Source of the DNA: Anticarsia gemmatalis
Lineage: Eukaryota; Arthropoda; Insecta; Lepidoptera; Erebidae
Length of the DNA stretch: 64,000 bases
Direction of reading: 5' to 3'
Assembly (NCBI RefSeq): GCF_050436995.1
Contig: NC_134751.1
Location: 4,154,001 to 4,218,000, forward strand
The position numbers and the translations under genes are program-made. Positions 47,436-59,314 of this stretch are shown piece by piece. The notes below the pieces were generated by a model. That model had not been told where the DNA came from and did no database searches. It saw nothing but the letters and a program-made list of their open reading frames with translations. Every line of letters starts with the position of its first letter. Positions within the stretch are counted from its first letter, which is position 1.

Positions 47436-47660
47436 TAATTGTGGGTCCCGGCTGTCATTTTCGAAGATCTTTGACAATCGTTAACAGTAGTCAGAAGCTT
47501 GAAAGTCTGACAACCAGTCTTACCGAGGGGTATAATATTATAACCCAGGGTTATAACGGAGGTTCGATAGGTAGTCGCTGCATGTAAAATAGTGGTAGTC
47601 AGGCATCCTGTGAGACCGGAACCCGACTCCAACATAGTTGAAAAAAAAGGCTGATTGATT
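47436..47660 (+). repeat. Dispersed repeat 'GATCTTTGACAGTCGTTAAC' family, third copy (intron 9 of copy C)
   Basis: TGTGGGTCCCGGCTGTCATT, GATCTTTGACAATCGTTAAC and GTCTGACAACCAGTC show the family order. It begins about 70 bases beyond the donor of exon 9. Confidence 0.62.
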
Positions 47661-49025
47661 GATTTTCTTTTAAAATTGTAACAAGCAGATTTGCTTTTGA
47701 CAAAATTATATTGAAGTAAGAATAACGAACCACAGTCTTTGTTCATTCGCCTTTCAATTAGCGGTACCGGCGGGAACAGGCGCATACATTCTTTCATCGC
47801 CAGCTCCAAATACTTCATCTGATGTAGTTCACTGAAAGATAGGAAACGACGATAAAGGGTTAGTTCAATAGCCTACGATCCTTTAATGTTATATGCAATA
47901 GCGCTATTATTGATTGGAGGGGTGCGCTGATCAGGTTTTCATGTAAAGTTTGTCGATAGTGGTAGAAGTGTGCATAGTAGTACATACTCTACAGGAGAGC
48001 TGCAAGTAAAATACAGTTTTATCAGAACTGTACACGATTTTCCGTCATTTTTTCTATTGCACAAGTCGATCTGTAAGCACGATCCTCTCCAATTGGAACC
48101 ATCTAGTATCGGGAGTTTGACATTTGCAATGTATTGCTAAAATAGTTTCTACGACGCCCGCTAGAGGCGCTGACACAACAATAAACATTTTTCGATAGTA
48201 GTGGTATAGAATTGCGGTACTGCATAGGCAAAATTCACTAAAAGTAACATGCTTTTATTTTTCAAAAATAATACATTTCCACCATGTGTATGGTCTAACC
48301 CGAAAGCATTTATCACCAATACCCTTAAATTGCTAATGAGGTCGTATTTATACATACAAAGATAGTGTAGTACATTTTATTTAAACTGTTTTTCATCATA
48401 AATTAGGCTGGACAACCAAGTCGTAAATTATCCTGTACAAACTAGGTATAAATTAGACTAAACAAAGGGCCGTCTTTGCATTAAATTGTGCCTACGTACC
48501 ATGTGGTTAACACCCTTATTCGTAAACGTATCTGTAGTTATTTAGTTAAAGGGATTATATGTATTTTTATCGTAACTTAACATTAAATAAAAATTGATTT
48601 AGTATCAACTGCTTGTTAATCAGATAACAATAAATATGTGTATGAAATGCAAAATCAATTCACGATGTTAATGCCGTACTGAGAACCCTTCAGGCTTCTT
48701 AATACAAGACGTTATCTCATAAAAAAAATAACCCATTCTGTCCCACTGCGATGCAAGGGTCTACTCCCGTAATGAGCGAGGGGTTAGGCCTTCAGTCAAC
48801 CACGCTGGCCAAGTGGTGGGTTGGGAACTTTGCATACCTTCAAAAACTGTTCTAAAGAACTGTCAGGTATCCAAATGTTTTTCTTCATCGATGGAACAAG
48901 TGGTAATTATTTCTAATACACACATAACTTCTAAAACTCATTGGTGTGTTGCCTCGGGTTCGAAATCTGTGTCCACTTGCGTGGGAGGTATCAGCTTATA
49001 CCACTCGGCTCTCACTGCTCTTTTA

Positions 49026-49275
49026 TCTATACTAATATTATAAAGCTGAAGAGTTTGTTTGTTTGTTTGAACGCGCTAATCTCAGGAACTACTGGACCGA
49101 TTTGAAAAATTCTTTCAGTGTTAGATAGCCCATTTCCCGAGGAAGGTTATAGGCTATATATCATCACGCTACGACCGATAGAAGCAGAGTAGGAATAAAA
49201 AATGTTACGAAAACGGGGAAAATAATGACCCATTGTCTCTTATGTGACGCAAGCGAAGTTGCGCGGGTCAGCTAG
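49026..49275 (+). mobile_element. Non-autonomous Helitron in intron 8 of copy C
   Basis: It runs from TCTATACTAATATTATAAAG to GCGCGGGTCAGCTAG at 49275, about 70 bases from the donor of the frameshifted exon 8. Confidence 0.88.
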
Positions 49276-49749
49276 TACATAATATATGTCTTGATCGGCC
49301 AGAAAGACTTTCTTAATTAAAAAAAAATAAATTCAATGTCACTCACTGGTAAGTAGGGTCTCTGTTCATGTCATCTCCGAAAATAGTCTTGAGTTCCTCG
49401 TAAATCTTGTCCTGGACATCTCTATGTTGAGACAGACAGAAAAGAGTGTATGATACCCCAGATGTCGTTGTGTCATGACCCTGTAAAACAAATTAAAAAC
49501 TTAAATGGAATATATAAATATTATTAGGCAACTCACATACGGTCATTTCATTACAAACTGCAGTCATACTAACTGTAATAGAATTCCTCCGACGCAATCG
49601 AAGGTTGACGCGATGTTCAATGGGACATTACACAGTAGCGCAACTGCTGCCATGCGCAGGACACCTCACGCTAATGGTGGGCAACCAATTCAGCATAGCA
49701 GGGAGGGAAGACATAGCAAATCAATAGCACGATTACTCGATGCATATCA

Positions 49750-50000
49750 TATAGCTGAGCCGCGCAACTTCGCTTGCGTCGTGAATGGGTCATAATTTTC
49801 CACGTTTTTGTAATATTTTTTACTGGTACTTTGTTCCTATTGGTCGTAGCGTGGTGATATATAGCCTATAGCTTTCCTCGATAAATAGCCTATCTAATAT
49901 TGAAAGAATTTTCCAAATTGAACCAGTAGTTCTTGAGATTAGCGCGCTCAAAGAAGCAAACAAACAAACAAACTATTCAGCTTTTTTATATTAGTAGAGA
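49750..50000 (-). mobile_element. Non-autonomous Helitron, worn copy (intron 7 of copy C)
   Basis: The minus strand shows TCTCTACTAATATAAAAAAG at the start and GCGCGGCTCAGCTAT at the end, with CTAG mutated. The body is diverged and therefore older than its neighbours. Confidence 0.75.
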
Positions 50001-50226
50001 TTCGGTGATATCACGGAGGCATCATTCGACTTTTAAAAACTAAGCAAAAAATCGTTCTCGCTTTATTACTTGGTTTTGATTTAAGCCCGAGGCGCTGATT
50101 AGGTTTTCATAAAAAAAAATGTCCGTAGCTATTTTGGCTATCATTGTCGAAAATCGTACTACTCGCATAAAAAAATATACTATGCTTTTATTTATTGCTG
50201 TCCTTACTAAAGGACTTTACCTAAGA

Positions 50227-50394
50227 CTAGCTGACCCGCGCAACTTCGCTTGCGTCATATAAGAGAGAATGGCTCCTTCCTTCCTCAATAAATGGGCTAC
50301 CTAAAACTGAAAGGATTTTTCAAATCGGACCAGTAGTTCCTGAGATTAGCGCGCTAAACAAACAAACTCTTCAGCTTTATAATATTAGTATAGA
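50227..50394 (-). mobile_element. Non-autonomous Helitron with internal deletion (intron 7 of copy C)
   Basis: Both termini are intact (TCTATACTAATATTATAAAG and GCGGGTCAGCTAG), but about 80 bases of the middle are missing between GAGAATGG and CTTCCTTCC. It ends 25 bases beyond exon 7's donor. Confidence 0.83.
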
Positions 50395-52356
50395 TAAATA
50401 TAATGTAAAAGTACAAACCTCAAACATAAATGTGTCGACTTCTTCCCTTATGCTTTCAGCATCAAACTTTTTTCCATCAATCTCAGCAAGCAGCAGAAGA
50501 TCCAAGAATGCATGTTTATTCTTTATACCTTCAAGAAATTGTTGGAAACATTTCAATTTCACAGTTATCGAAAAAGTGATCGCTTTCAGTCAAATTAAAT
50601 TAATATTTGTGTTAGTTGTATATATATGTATATGATGTTGAAATTATGAATGTATTAGAAATGATTATCAAATGTCTCAATAGTAAAGGAAAACATCGTA
50701 CGCAACCTTGCATGCCTTAGAGTTCTTTAGAACAGTTTAGCTATTCAAAGTCTTCAAGCCGCACTTGACCAGCGTGTTGGACTCAAGGCTTAAATCCACC
50801 CTTTTTCCTTGCCCAGCAGTGGAACATGGATGAGTTAATCTTTCTTCTTATTTTATTTCACTTACCAATATCACTATTTTCTCCTAGACTAGTAATATTC
50901 GCCTTCCTCAGTTCCTCGCGTCTCGCATTTATTACCTTGTTAGTCTGTTCGTGTAAAAACTTAACGGCTTTATCCTGCCTTGTCTTGTAAGGAAGAAGGT
51001 TGAATATAGCATCTTCGCCAAATATAGGTATTTGCATACGCATCGTCACTATTGCTGAGAGCCTATGTGTAAAAATAAGGAATAAAAAATAAAATATTCG
51101 ATTTGTTAATAAATTTTAGGTATCAAGCTCTTGCCATATAACTGGTAAGGTATCTGTTATATAGCAATAATATAGTCTCTTATTAAACTTAGGACAATTT
51201 TTGAGAGTGATCTATATAAATTAGAAAAGACTAGTAACACTATGCCCGACCGGGAAATCGAACCCGAGACTTCATGATAAGACTGTCCGACCACAGAGGC
51301 AATGTATTTTTTTTATTTTGGTTAAAACTCACGCTTCAATAGACTTTACGTATTCTGATTCCTTATGTTTCTGTGCATCTACGCAGACTCCCATTATGGA
51401 CTCTGAAATAAAGAAATACTAATTATTGTCATTAATGCCTACTATTCGTACATTATACAATCAGTTTAGCACGGTTAACAGGGTCTCCTCGCCGCAATAA
51501 CCGTAGCGCCGCGCGTGGTGGGTCGTGAGATGACCTCGAGTATCTGTTCTGAGCCTGGTTGGAAATGTATCTATATAAGTATGATCCCACCAAAAACATC
51601 ATGTAAAATGTTGCCAAGACGACACTCTGGACACGGCCTAACTCTACCGACCCCAACTTCACATATTCTAGATATAAATAAAAATGGATGTCTTCGCCGT
51701 TACGTTGCCATCTTGATTTTTATTATATTTCATTCGTGCGCGATGGACTCGCACTTGATCAGCGGGTGGACTCATGGGCTAACCCCTGTCTAGCTCGGGA
51801 TGAGACCTTTGCCCAGCAGTGGGACAATTACGGGTAAAGAAAGAAGCTCTCACCAGTGACATTGTCAAGAGCAGCAAGAGCCACATGCGGGAGCAAGTCG
51901 ATGGATGGGCGGTCCGCCATGTTGCGCAGTTTCTCCGTCAACACTCTCTGGTTCTTACAGAACACGGGCAGAAAGTTCTGCAGAATGTTGAAGTGGAAAG
52001 CTGGCGTCAGGAACCTACGATGAGTTTTCCATCTTTGACCTGAGAACATGGAAGTGAATTAACTAATTTAAGTATTTAATACTATATAATATACGTAATT
52101 ACTGAAGGTTAGGTTGTGCCGGTCAATGATCATAAGATTTTAGTGTTTTGTTTTTTTGTCCCTTGTTTTCTGAAGTATAACGAAGAATGTAACAGCAGAA
52201 TAATAAGCTAATAAAAAACACTAACACTAATAAAGTCATCATCATCAACATACCTAATAAATCTTTATTCGTACTTGCATTAAAACGGATATGTTTTGTT
52301 GATACCCAAAAGTTATTTATAGTAATTATTGCGAGACCATATTTTTACTTTTAAAC

Positions 52357-52606
52357 CGGTTGACCCGTGCAACTTCGCTTGCGTCACATAAGAGAGAATG
52401 GGTCAAAATTTTCCCACTTTTTGTAACATTTTTTACTGCTGCTCTGCTGCTATTAGTCGTAGCGTGATGATATACAGCCTATAGCCTTCCTCGATAAATG
52501 AGCTATCTAACACTTATAGAATTTTTCAAATCAGACCAGTAGATTCTGAGATTAGCGCGTTCAAACAAACAAACAAACTCTTCAGCTTTATAATATTAGT
52601 AAAGAT
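52357..52606 (-). mobile_element. Non-autonomous Helitron touching the exon 3 donor of copy C
   Basis: On the minus strand its 5' end TCTTTACTAATATTATAAAG starts at 52606, only nine bases into the intron after exon 3 (exon end 52615). The 3' end is decayed (CACGGGTCAACCGG in place of CGCGGGTCAGCTAG). It is in sense orientation with the gene. Confidence 0.8.
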
Positions 52607-53140
52607 TTGAGTACCTGTGGAAGTGAGGAGGCCACGACCGAGCCAACAGCTCAGAAAACTGTACGACCTGCCCTTTGTTATGTATTCCGTGCTTGACACT
52701 AAAGGCTGGAAATAAATAAATACCTTAATTTTATCCGAGGTAAACCACTAATTAAGAGTGAATATTTTTGTTACAGTTTATTTTTGGCTTTTCGATTAAT
52801 TAATTGTGTTTGATGTTATCATATAAGGTCAATGTAAGTTGGCCTTTGCGTAACGTTCGACTAAGTATATGAAATCTAAATAATGTGTACTGATTATCAG
52901 AATTTATGATATAAATAATAATTTAATTCTTTGATTTGATTTAAATGTGTAGTATAATTTAATTGTTTTAGAAGAACAGTATCGAGAGTTTGAAAATTAA
53001 AATGTACTGAACAATTAGTTCCTACGGCACCCATTAGAGGCGCTGAACAGGTTTTCATACAAATATCTCGATGGCTAGCCGGTTGTTGATACCTAGTCGA
53101 TGACCAAGCAGTAGGAGATCACCCCTCATTGTGTATAATT

Positions 53141-53629
53141 GGGTACTTGACAACAGTCAAATCAGCTACTCTTTATGAAATGTAAAAAAAAAATGTATAG
53201 AGACATAATGTAGTGACGTCACGATACCGTATTATCGTTGGAATCAAATGAGTGCCAAATAAATTGTTTTAGTCAGTAATAATAAAAATTTATATATTAC
53301 TAGCTGACCCGCGCAACTTCGCTTGCGTCACATAAGAGAGAATGGGTCAAAATTTTCCCCGTTTTTGTATCATTTTTTACTGTTACACTGCTCCTATTGG
53401 TCGTAGCGTGATGATATATAGCCTATAGCCTTCCTCGATAAATGGGCTATCTAACACTGAAAGAATATATAGTTTCTGAGATTAGCGCGTTCAAACAAAC
53501 AAACAAACAAACTCTTCAGCTTTATAATATTAGTATAGATTTACGAAAAAAATGACGTATTCTGAGCATTTTAGATGAACCTTTTACGAGTACAAGTTTA
53601 ATAATCTTTCGTTAACCCAATCAAGTACC
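53141..53629. repeat. Repeat element with GGGTACTTGA ends, interrupted by a Helitron
   Basis: The left end GGGTACTTGACAACAG and the right end AACCCAATCAAGTACC are partly inverted. A Helitron occupies 53300-53539. The uninterrupted relative is at 42418-42640. Confidence 0.65.
53300..53539 (-). mobile_element. Non-autonomous Helitron nested in another repeat (intron 2 of copy C)
   Basis: The 5' TCTATACTAATATTATAAAG is at 53539 and the 3' CTAG at 53300-53303. Joining the outer flanks (...ATTA and TTTACG...) gives exactly the uninterrupted sequence at 42569-42578, so there is no target duplication and the insertion point lies between A and T. Confidence 0.9.
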
Positions 53630-53729
53630 GAATTCACGCCACTGATAAGTGTTTTTATGACAGAAGCCATATTACATTAGTCATACATTCGGTCAGTTAG
53701 AGATAAACTGGCCGTGATCGCTACATACT

Positions 53730-54010
53730 GATAATAGGGATGTTTCCAAGGTGACAGAACAGAAATTATAATTAATCCGCCAGTGAGATAAAAATATTAA
53801 ACACGTATTTTTTATTAAAAACCAATAAAGTCACTTACTTAAAAAGCATTAAAGTTATGGAGTAGGGGCTAATGACGTCACGGTATTATACATTTTGTAT
53901 TTTAACGTGACGTCATGCGATATTCCTAGTCAATGTATCGTGGTAGTAATTTTATTATGCACAAACATTACAAATACGTGTGTAATTATTTTTCGATATC
54001 TACTAGATAG
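53730..54010 (-). repeat. About 290-bp repeat with TGACGTCA motifs (intron 2 of copy C)
   Basis: It is a reverse copy of 19760-20050 and 57160-57430. It contains TGACGTCA twice, near 53874 and 53910. Confidence 0.6.
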
Positions 54011-54014
54011 ACTA

Positions 54015-54252
54015 AAAAACAGAGAGGCGCCCATAGCCAGTTGCGCCCATCGGTCGGCAAACGATCTGTGGGTGAAGCAATCATTGGCGCGGTTATTCCA
54101 GAGATGGGTGACTGCATAGTGGTAATTGAACTGGGCGTCTCCGTGCTTCGGAGGGTACGTTAAAAGTCGGTCCCGGTTGTTGTCTACTAAGATAACAGTC
54201 GTTAAGCCACGTCAAAGGCCTCTCGGGCGGCTTGAACAACTATGACACTTTT
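54015..54252 (-). repeat. SINE-like repeat, reverse copy of the 30025-30262 family
   Basis: CGGTCGGCAAACGATC, GTCGGTCCCGGTTGTTGTC and CCACGTCAAAGGCC appear in reverse order relative to the plus copies. It lies directly against the SINE at 54251-54449. Confidence 0.58.
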
Positions 54253-54449
54253 TTTTTTTTTTAAAAAGACAACTCCCGCACTAAGAATTGCTCTTGCGTC
54301 GCGGGGACTTTTACAAACATACAGACAACGGACACAAGGCACAACCAGACCCGAAACAATTATTTGTGGATCGCATCCGTGTGGGAATCGAACCCACGAC
54401 GCAGTGGTGTTGGCGAGGTGACCTAAACCACTGCGCCACAGAGGCAGTC
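54251..54449 (-). repeat. tRNA-derived SINE, family 1, full-length (intron 2 of copy C)
   Basis: On the minus strand it opens CTGCCTCTGTGGCGCAGTGG with A box TGGCGCAGTGG and B box GGTTCGATTCC, runs through GGGTCTGGTTGTGCCTTGTG and GCAATTCTTAGTGCGGGAG, and ends in a long A-tract (T-run at 54249-54262). This is the best copy of the family in the window. Confidence 0.82.
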
Positions 54450-54702
54450 AAAAAAAAAGTCACTAGGTTGACCACTAACCATACGATAAGAAGAAGACTA
54501 AAAAACAAAATTAGGCATCATCTCTGTTATCTAGTAGTAGGCAATGTTTTTTTATACAGTACCTCAATGTATTTCGGATGTGACAATATCACGTATGGTG
54601 ATGAGAAAAAGTGGACTCGAAACGCATCGCCATATTTGAGTGACAGCTTTTGAAGTAGGTTCAAGAACTCTGGAACAAAAAAATACTTTTACAATAAATA
54701 CA

Positions 54703-54896
54703 AATAAATATCTTCGTACAACTCACACACGGTCATTTGATTCCAAAGCAGTGCTTTTACTATAGTAGCCAGACAACTGATAATCAAACTTGTATACTTC
54801 CTAATACATACATTAATATATAAATTATCACACGTGCTCATCACTCAAATTAAATATTTGTCCCGAGTGAGGTTCGAACCCGCCACACGCGGCGCT
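54703..54896 (-). repeat. tRNA-derived SINE, family 2, head truncated (intron 1 of copy C)
   Basis: Minus-strand B box GGTTCGAACCTCACTCGGG, then the body with CAGTTGTCTGGCTAC and CCGTGTGTGAGTTG. It abuts exon 2 of copy C within about 35 bases of the acceptor. Confidence 0.72.
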
Positions 54897-54957
54897 ACAC
54901 TTTATTAAAATACAATTAGGATCTTTGCGCACTAGTCTAAGCATATTATTATATAGA

Positions 54958-55197
54958 CTAGCTGACTCGCGCGTTACTCATAAGAGAAAATGGGTCAACA
55001 TTTTCTCTGTTTTTGTAACATTTTTTAATGGTACTCTGCTCCTGTTGGTAGTAGCGCGATGATATATAGCCTATAGCCTTCCTCGATTAATGGGCTATCT
55101 AACACTGAAATATTTTTTCAAATCGGACCAGTAGTTCCTGAGATTAGCGCGTTCAAACAAATAAACAAACACTCTTCAGCCTTGTAATATTAGTATT
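54958..55197 (-). mobile_element. Non-autonomous Helitron (intron 1 of copy C)
   Basis: CTAG at 54958-54961 marks the 3' end. The hairpin is partly lost. The 5' end is at about 55197 with TACTAATATTACAAGGCTG. Confidence 0.75.
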
Positions 55198-55800
55198 ACT
55201 CTTCGATACATCGATTCAAGGGCGTTACAAACAAAACAAAAAACATTACGTGTTCAATATTTAAAGTAGTTTTTTCTTAAGCTGCAGGGTTACTAAAGCA
55301 TTGAACTATTGAGACCCTACATCTTAATCTAGACAGACTAGACATGGCATTTATATTATTATGCGAGACTGAAGATAATATAAAAGATTATAAACAGAAT
55401 TATGTTCTGATAAAGTCGCGAGACAAACATTACTCTCAATAACAGTTGTATTTACAAAATCAACGATAGTACTCCATACTTGGAGTCCTTGACTTTTGCA
55501 CTATAATATATGAGTAATATCAACATCAACACATAGTATATTATACTTATTATAATACCTAAGAGACACGTGTTAAACCAGTAAAACATGTAATACTTAT
55601 TTACTTTTTTATGATAAGACAAATTTGATATTAATTATAGTTGGTTTTTCATACAGATTTTTTAAGTGCGTAGCTAATATAAAATAAATTAAACCATTAA
55701 TGTCTTACTGCTGGGCTAGGGTCTCCTCCCGTAATGAGGGCAGGTTAGGCCTTCAGTCCATCACGCTGGCCAATTGCGGGTTGGGGACTTAGCTATTATA

Positions 55801-56045
55801 TCTATACTAATATTATAAAGCTGAAGAGTTTGTTTTGTTTGTTTGAACGCGCTAATCTCGGGAACTACTGGTCCGATTTGAAAAATTATTTCAGTGTTAG
55901 ATAGCCCATTTATCGAGGAAGGCTATAGGCTATATATCATCACGCTATGACTAATCGGAGCAGAGTACCAGTGAAAAATGTTACAAAAACGGGGAAAATT
56001 ATGATTCTCTTATGTGACGCAAGCAAAGTTGCGCGGGTCAGCTAG
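55801..56045 (+). mobile_element. Non-autonomous Helitron, well preserved (intron 1 of copy C)
   Basis: TCTATACTAATATTATAAAG at 55801, CGCTAATCTCGGGAACTACT, then TTGCGCGGGTCAGCTAG ending at 56045. It is antisense to copy C. Confidence 0.9.
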
Positions 56046-56707
56046 TTTATTATAAGTATAGTAGTAAACTAGCATAGCTAGAATCCAATATATTTACATA
56101 CTACTGAATTATCGGTGTAATACGTGTGTTTAACATTGAATCAATGTTGATTTGTTCTAGTAGTGAAGAAAATCGACGTAAAAAATGCCTGCCTTTTTTT
56201 AATAAATCCTGATGATTTTTGTTTTGGGAAGAAAATATCGAATTATTTATTTTCTTTAATATTAATTATTGGCCAGCATGGTCGATTCAAGGCCTAAGCC
56301 CTCCTCCGTCTGAAAGGAGACCCTAGCCTAGCAGTGGGACAGTAACGGGTAAAAAATATATATTATGATGATGATTACACAAATACATTTTGAATCTATA
56401 CTGAATAAAAATACCGAAATATAGTGTAACAATTTTATCTATTAACAAAATAAACAAGTTAACTATCTTTATATCATTGCGAATGGTATATATATTTATA
56501 TCGTTGCGAGTGGCGAATTATATTAATTGGAATATAAATAAAAAAAAATGACCTACCTGAAGATTTGACAACGAAGAGATGTGCATTCCCTAAAAAGGGT
56601 AAAGGGAAAGGTCCGGGTACATTAATCCTAATGCTCTCACTAACTAAACGTATCCAAGACACCAGCAACAGTAACACTACGATGACAGATAACAATAATA
56701 ACAACAT

Positions 56708-56772
56708 TTTATTTATTTATTTATCACTATACGAACAACCGCTTTTGGTGAAATACATAATCAGAATGCGAA
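56708..56772 (-). promoter_or_regulatory. Conserved 5' leader of copy C with upstream ORF
   Basis: The upstream ORF MYFTKSGCSYSDK spans 56758-56717 on the minus strand and closes nine bases before the main ATG. Homology with copies A and B stops just past TTCGCATTC. Confidence 0.5.
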
Positions 56773-57159
56773 CCGTGTAACTAATGTTGTTACATCAAAC
56801 GGTTGTAGAAACCGGTTGACGTATTCTTATGTTTAGACTAGCTTAGGTCGCTATTAGACGATCAATAATATTGCACAATAAGATTGCAGAATTATATTGC
56901 ATTTAATCAAATCGATCGTCACCTTGTAAAGGAATTGACAATTTTTTTACAAGATATTAACCATTAACAGTTAATAGTTTTGAGCAATATTACGTAATAT
57001 TAATATCACTCAATATGCTCAGTGCTCACAAAATTTCATGAGAATCGGTAAAGCCTCTTCGGAGGAATACGGGAACGAACATTGTGACACGAGAATTCTG
57101 GCGTTTGTAGAATTGTCGGTAAAGGTAGGTAGTAACTCAGCTGTTTTACCAACATTTTC

Positions 57160-57430
57160 TTTTTTTAGTCCATCTAGACGTATTTGTCATATTTGGGCAT
57201 ATTAAAATTATTACCGCGATACATTGAGTTGAAAAGTCGCATGACGTCACGTTAGAGTACAAAATATGCTAACACCGTGACGTCATTAGCCCCACTCCAT
57301 AACTTTAATGCTTTTTATGAAAGGGACTTTATTTGTTTTTAATGAAAAAAAAAGTGTCTAATATTTTTAAATTATCTGACTGGCGGATTAATTATAATTT
57401 CTGTTCTGTTACCTTGGAATCCCTATTCTA
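57160..57430 (+). repeat. About 290-bp repeat with TGACGTCA motif, third copy
   Basis: ACATTGAGTTGAAAAGTCGC, ATGACGTCACGTTAGAGTAC, TTATCTGACTGGCGG and TACCTTGGAATCCCTATT follow the order of 19760-20050. Confidence 0.6.
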
Positions 57431-59314
57431 CAAACGCTGCAACTCGATTGTAAAGAGTATTATTTAACTTCTGATTGTAGATGGAATATGCCACCCTGAC
57501 TATAATTAAATTAACCCCAAAATCATAAAGTAACCCCGTAATCCTACGGTACCTAGAAAATTGTCACCAAGACTATAAAATCAGCTGATAACTTTGCTTC
57601 TTTAATATTATTACACAATATATGCAATCTTCTATCAAACAAGACATTGCCACGGAAACGTTAATATTCTGGCTTTAGTACTCTTAATAATAAAAAAATA
57701 TTGGATACAATTTTATACACAAGAATATTTTTTTTATAATTACGTTTATTTAACATATTTAATATGGGTATGCCTGTAATAATGTTATATTATTCTTAAT
57801 TAGGTAAATAACCAGAAAACAATGTTGTGAAAACCGCATTTATTTGTAGTTCATTGTTCTATTTCAATAAATTAGCATACGAGTAACGTCAATTGTGTTG
57901 GTTTCATATAAAAAAATAATCATAACTAGTTCATATTCCCACTGTCAATGTTACCCAAATGATTCAAAGTTACCCAGTTTGACTGTACTCGAATGATTAT
58001 ATTTTATTAGATCTATTTTTTTTTAAATCATGGTATACTTAGTTTTTTTATGGATTCTAATAACAATAAAATAGTGTTTTTTTTATAGTAAGAGGAATGT
58101 TTCCTTTTAAAAAAATACAATTTCCCACATTATATATATGACAATGTTGTAATAATATAATATTAACTATTTTAATTGCAACATTAACAAAGAATAAATA
58201 CTACTTATACAAATAAGCAAGTTATAAAACCGTGAGATTGATATTAGAAGAATAATAAAGATGGACTGTGACGTCATACTTCATGAGTGTTTTGTATAAC
58301 TATCGACTACCGACAACCGGCTAGCCATCAAAAATTTTGTACGACCATCAGTTTAGCGACCCTAGCGGGCGTCGTAGAAACTATTTTGCAGTAAATTTTA
58401 AATGTGAAGCTCTCGATACTCGAAAGTACCGAATCTACAGAATCGAGTTCAAATTATTAATTCTAGGACTGAATGCGCGGTTCTTCTGGATTATACTCTG
58501 ATTTTCTTGATTAAAGAATCACGTATATGTATATAACCCTATTGTAAGTACTAGTTTTTGCCTGCATTGTTTGTATGTAAAGAAGTTTATAAATAACACA
58601 GGTTGCGTAACTGCAATTACAAGTCTAGAATTGTACATAATCTTAAAATTATATCATTTTTGAAAGACAAAAAAAAGTGTAATAAGTTTATTATTCTTCC
58701 TCTTATCGTATGGTTAGTAGTTTAGTTTCAAAGTTGTTCAAGTCGCCAATTGATATGGCTTAGCTACTGTTATTTTAGTAGACAAAGAACTTGGACCGAT
58801 TTTTTGCGTGCCCTCTGAAGCACGAAGACGCCCAGCTCAAATACCACTACGCATCTATTAATGGCCGCGGCAAAGGTTGCTTACTGACCACAAGGTTGCT
58901 GGGTTACCACAGATCATTTACCGACCGGACAGCGCAACTGGCTATGGGCCCTTTTTTTATTAAAATCCTTTCAGTAGTTTATCCGTGAACCGTGAAGACA
59001 GAACAGAATCAAAGTGGCCGTGGGTTTCGTTTTAATATTAATTAATAAAAGTAAATAGCAATTAGCGAGGTATCTCCTCGTTTCAATATTTTCTAAGCCA
59101 TGAAGAACCTTAAAACCATGTAATAATGGAATATTTCTTTCTTACAAGTACAAAGGAATATAAATTGCGGTTACACAGCTAAACCGCTAACCCAATTTTT
59201 ATTAATTGTATGAATTATAGGTACATTTCTGGAAGTTATTCTACTGACACAGTTATCGCGGCACTGTGATACATATTCCATCTTACCGGTATTACTACAT
59301 AGCATTTATCCTAC

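Larger units (their letters stand above)
46610..56707 (-). pseudogene. CYP4-clan cytochrome P450, copy C: 11 exons, frameshift in exon 8
   Basis: Exons on the minus strand: 56707-56557, 54669-54563, 52705-52615, 52039-51854, 51402-51333, 51062-50866, 50528-50419, 49481-49347, 47831-47731, 47209-47033, 46770-46610. Lengths equal those of copy A except exon 8, which has 135 bases instead of 134. The extra base lies in the A-run at 49440-49444 (T-run in the coding sense) and leads to TAG at 49424-49422, after residue 323. The product would keep the anchor, WKTHR and FEGHDTTT but lose ExxR, FRPERF and the heme cysteine, so it could not be an active P450. All other exons are open with GT-AG borders, and the later motifs KECMR, FRPERF and FSAGPRNCIG are still in frame among themselves. 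That pattern fits a very recent pseudogene, a segregating null allele or an assembly error in a homopolymer. Donors of exon 3 (GTACTC) and exon 9 (GTTCGT) are weak. Confidence 0.82.

Noticed and set aside
51819..52043. Plus-strand open frame over exon 4 of copy C
   Set aside because: It is the antisense shadow of a real P450 exon that matches exon 4 in copies A and B.
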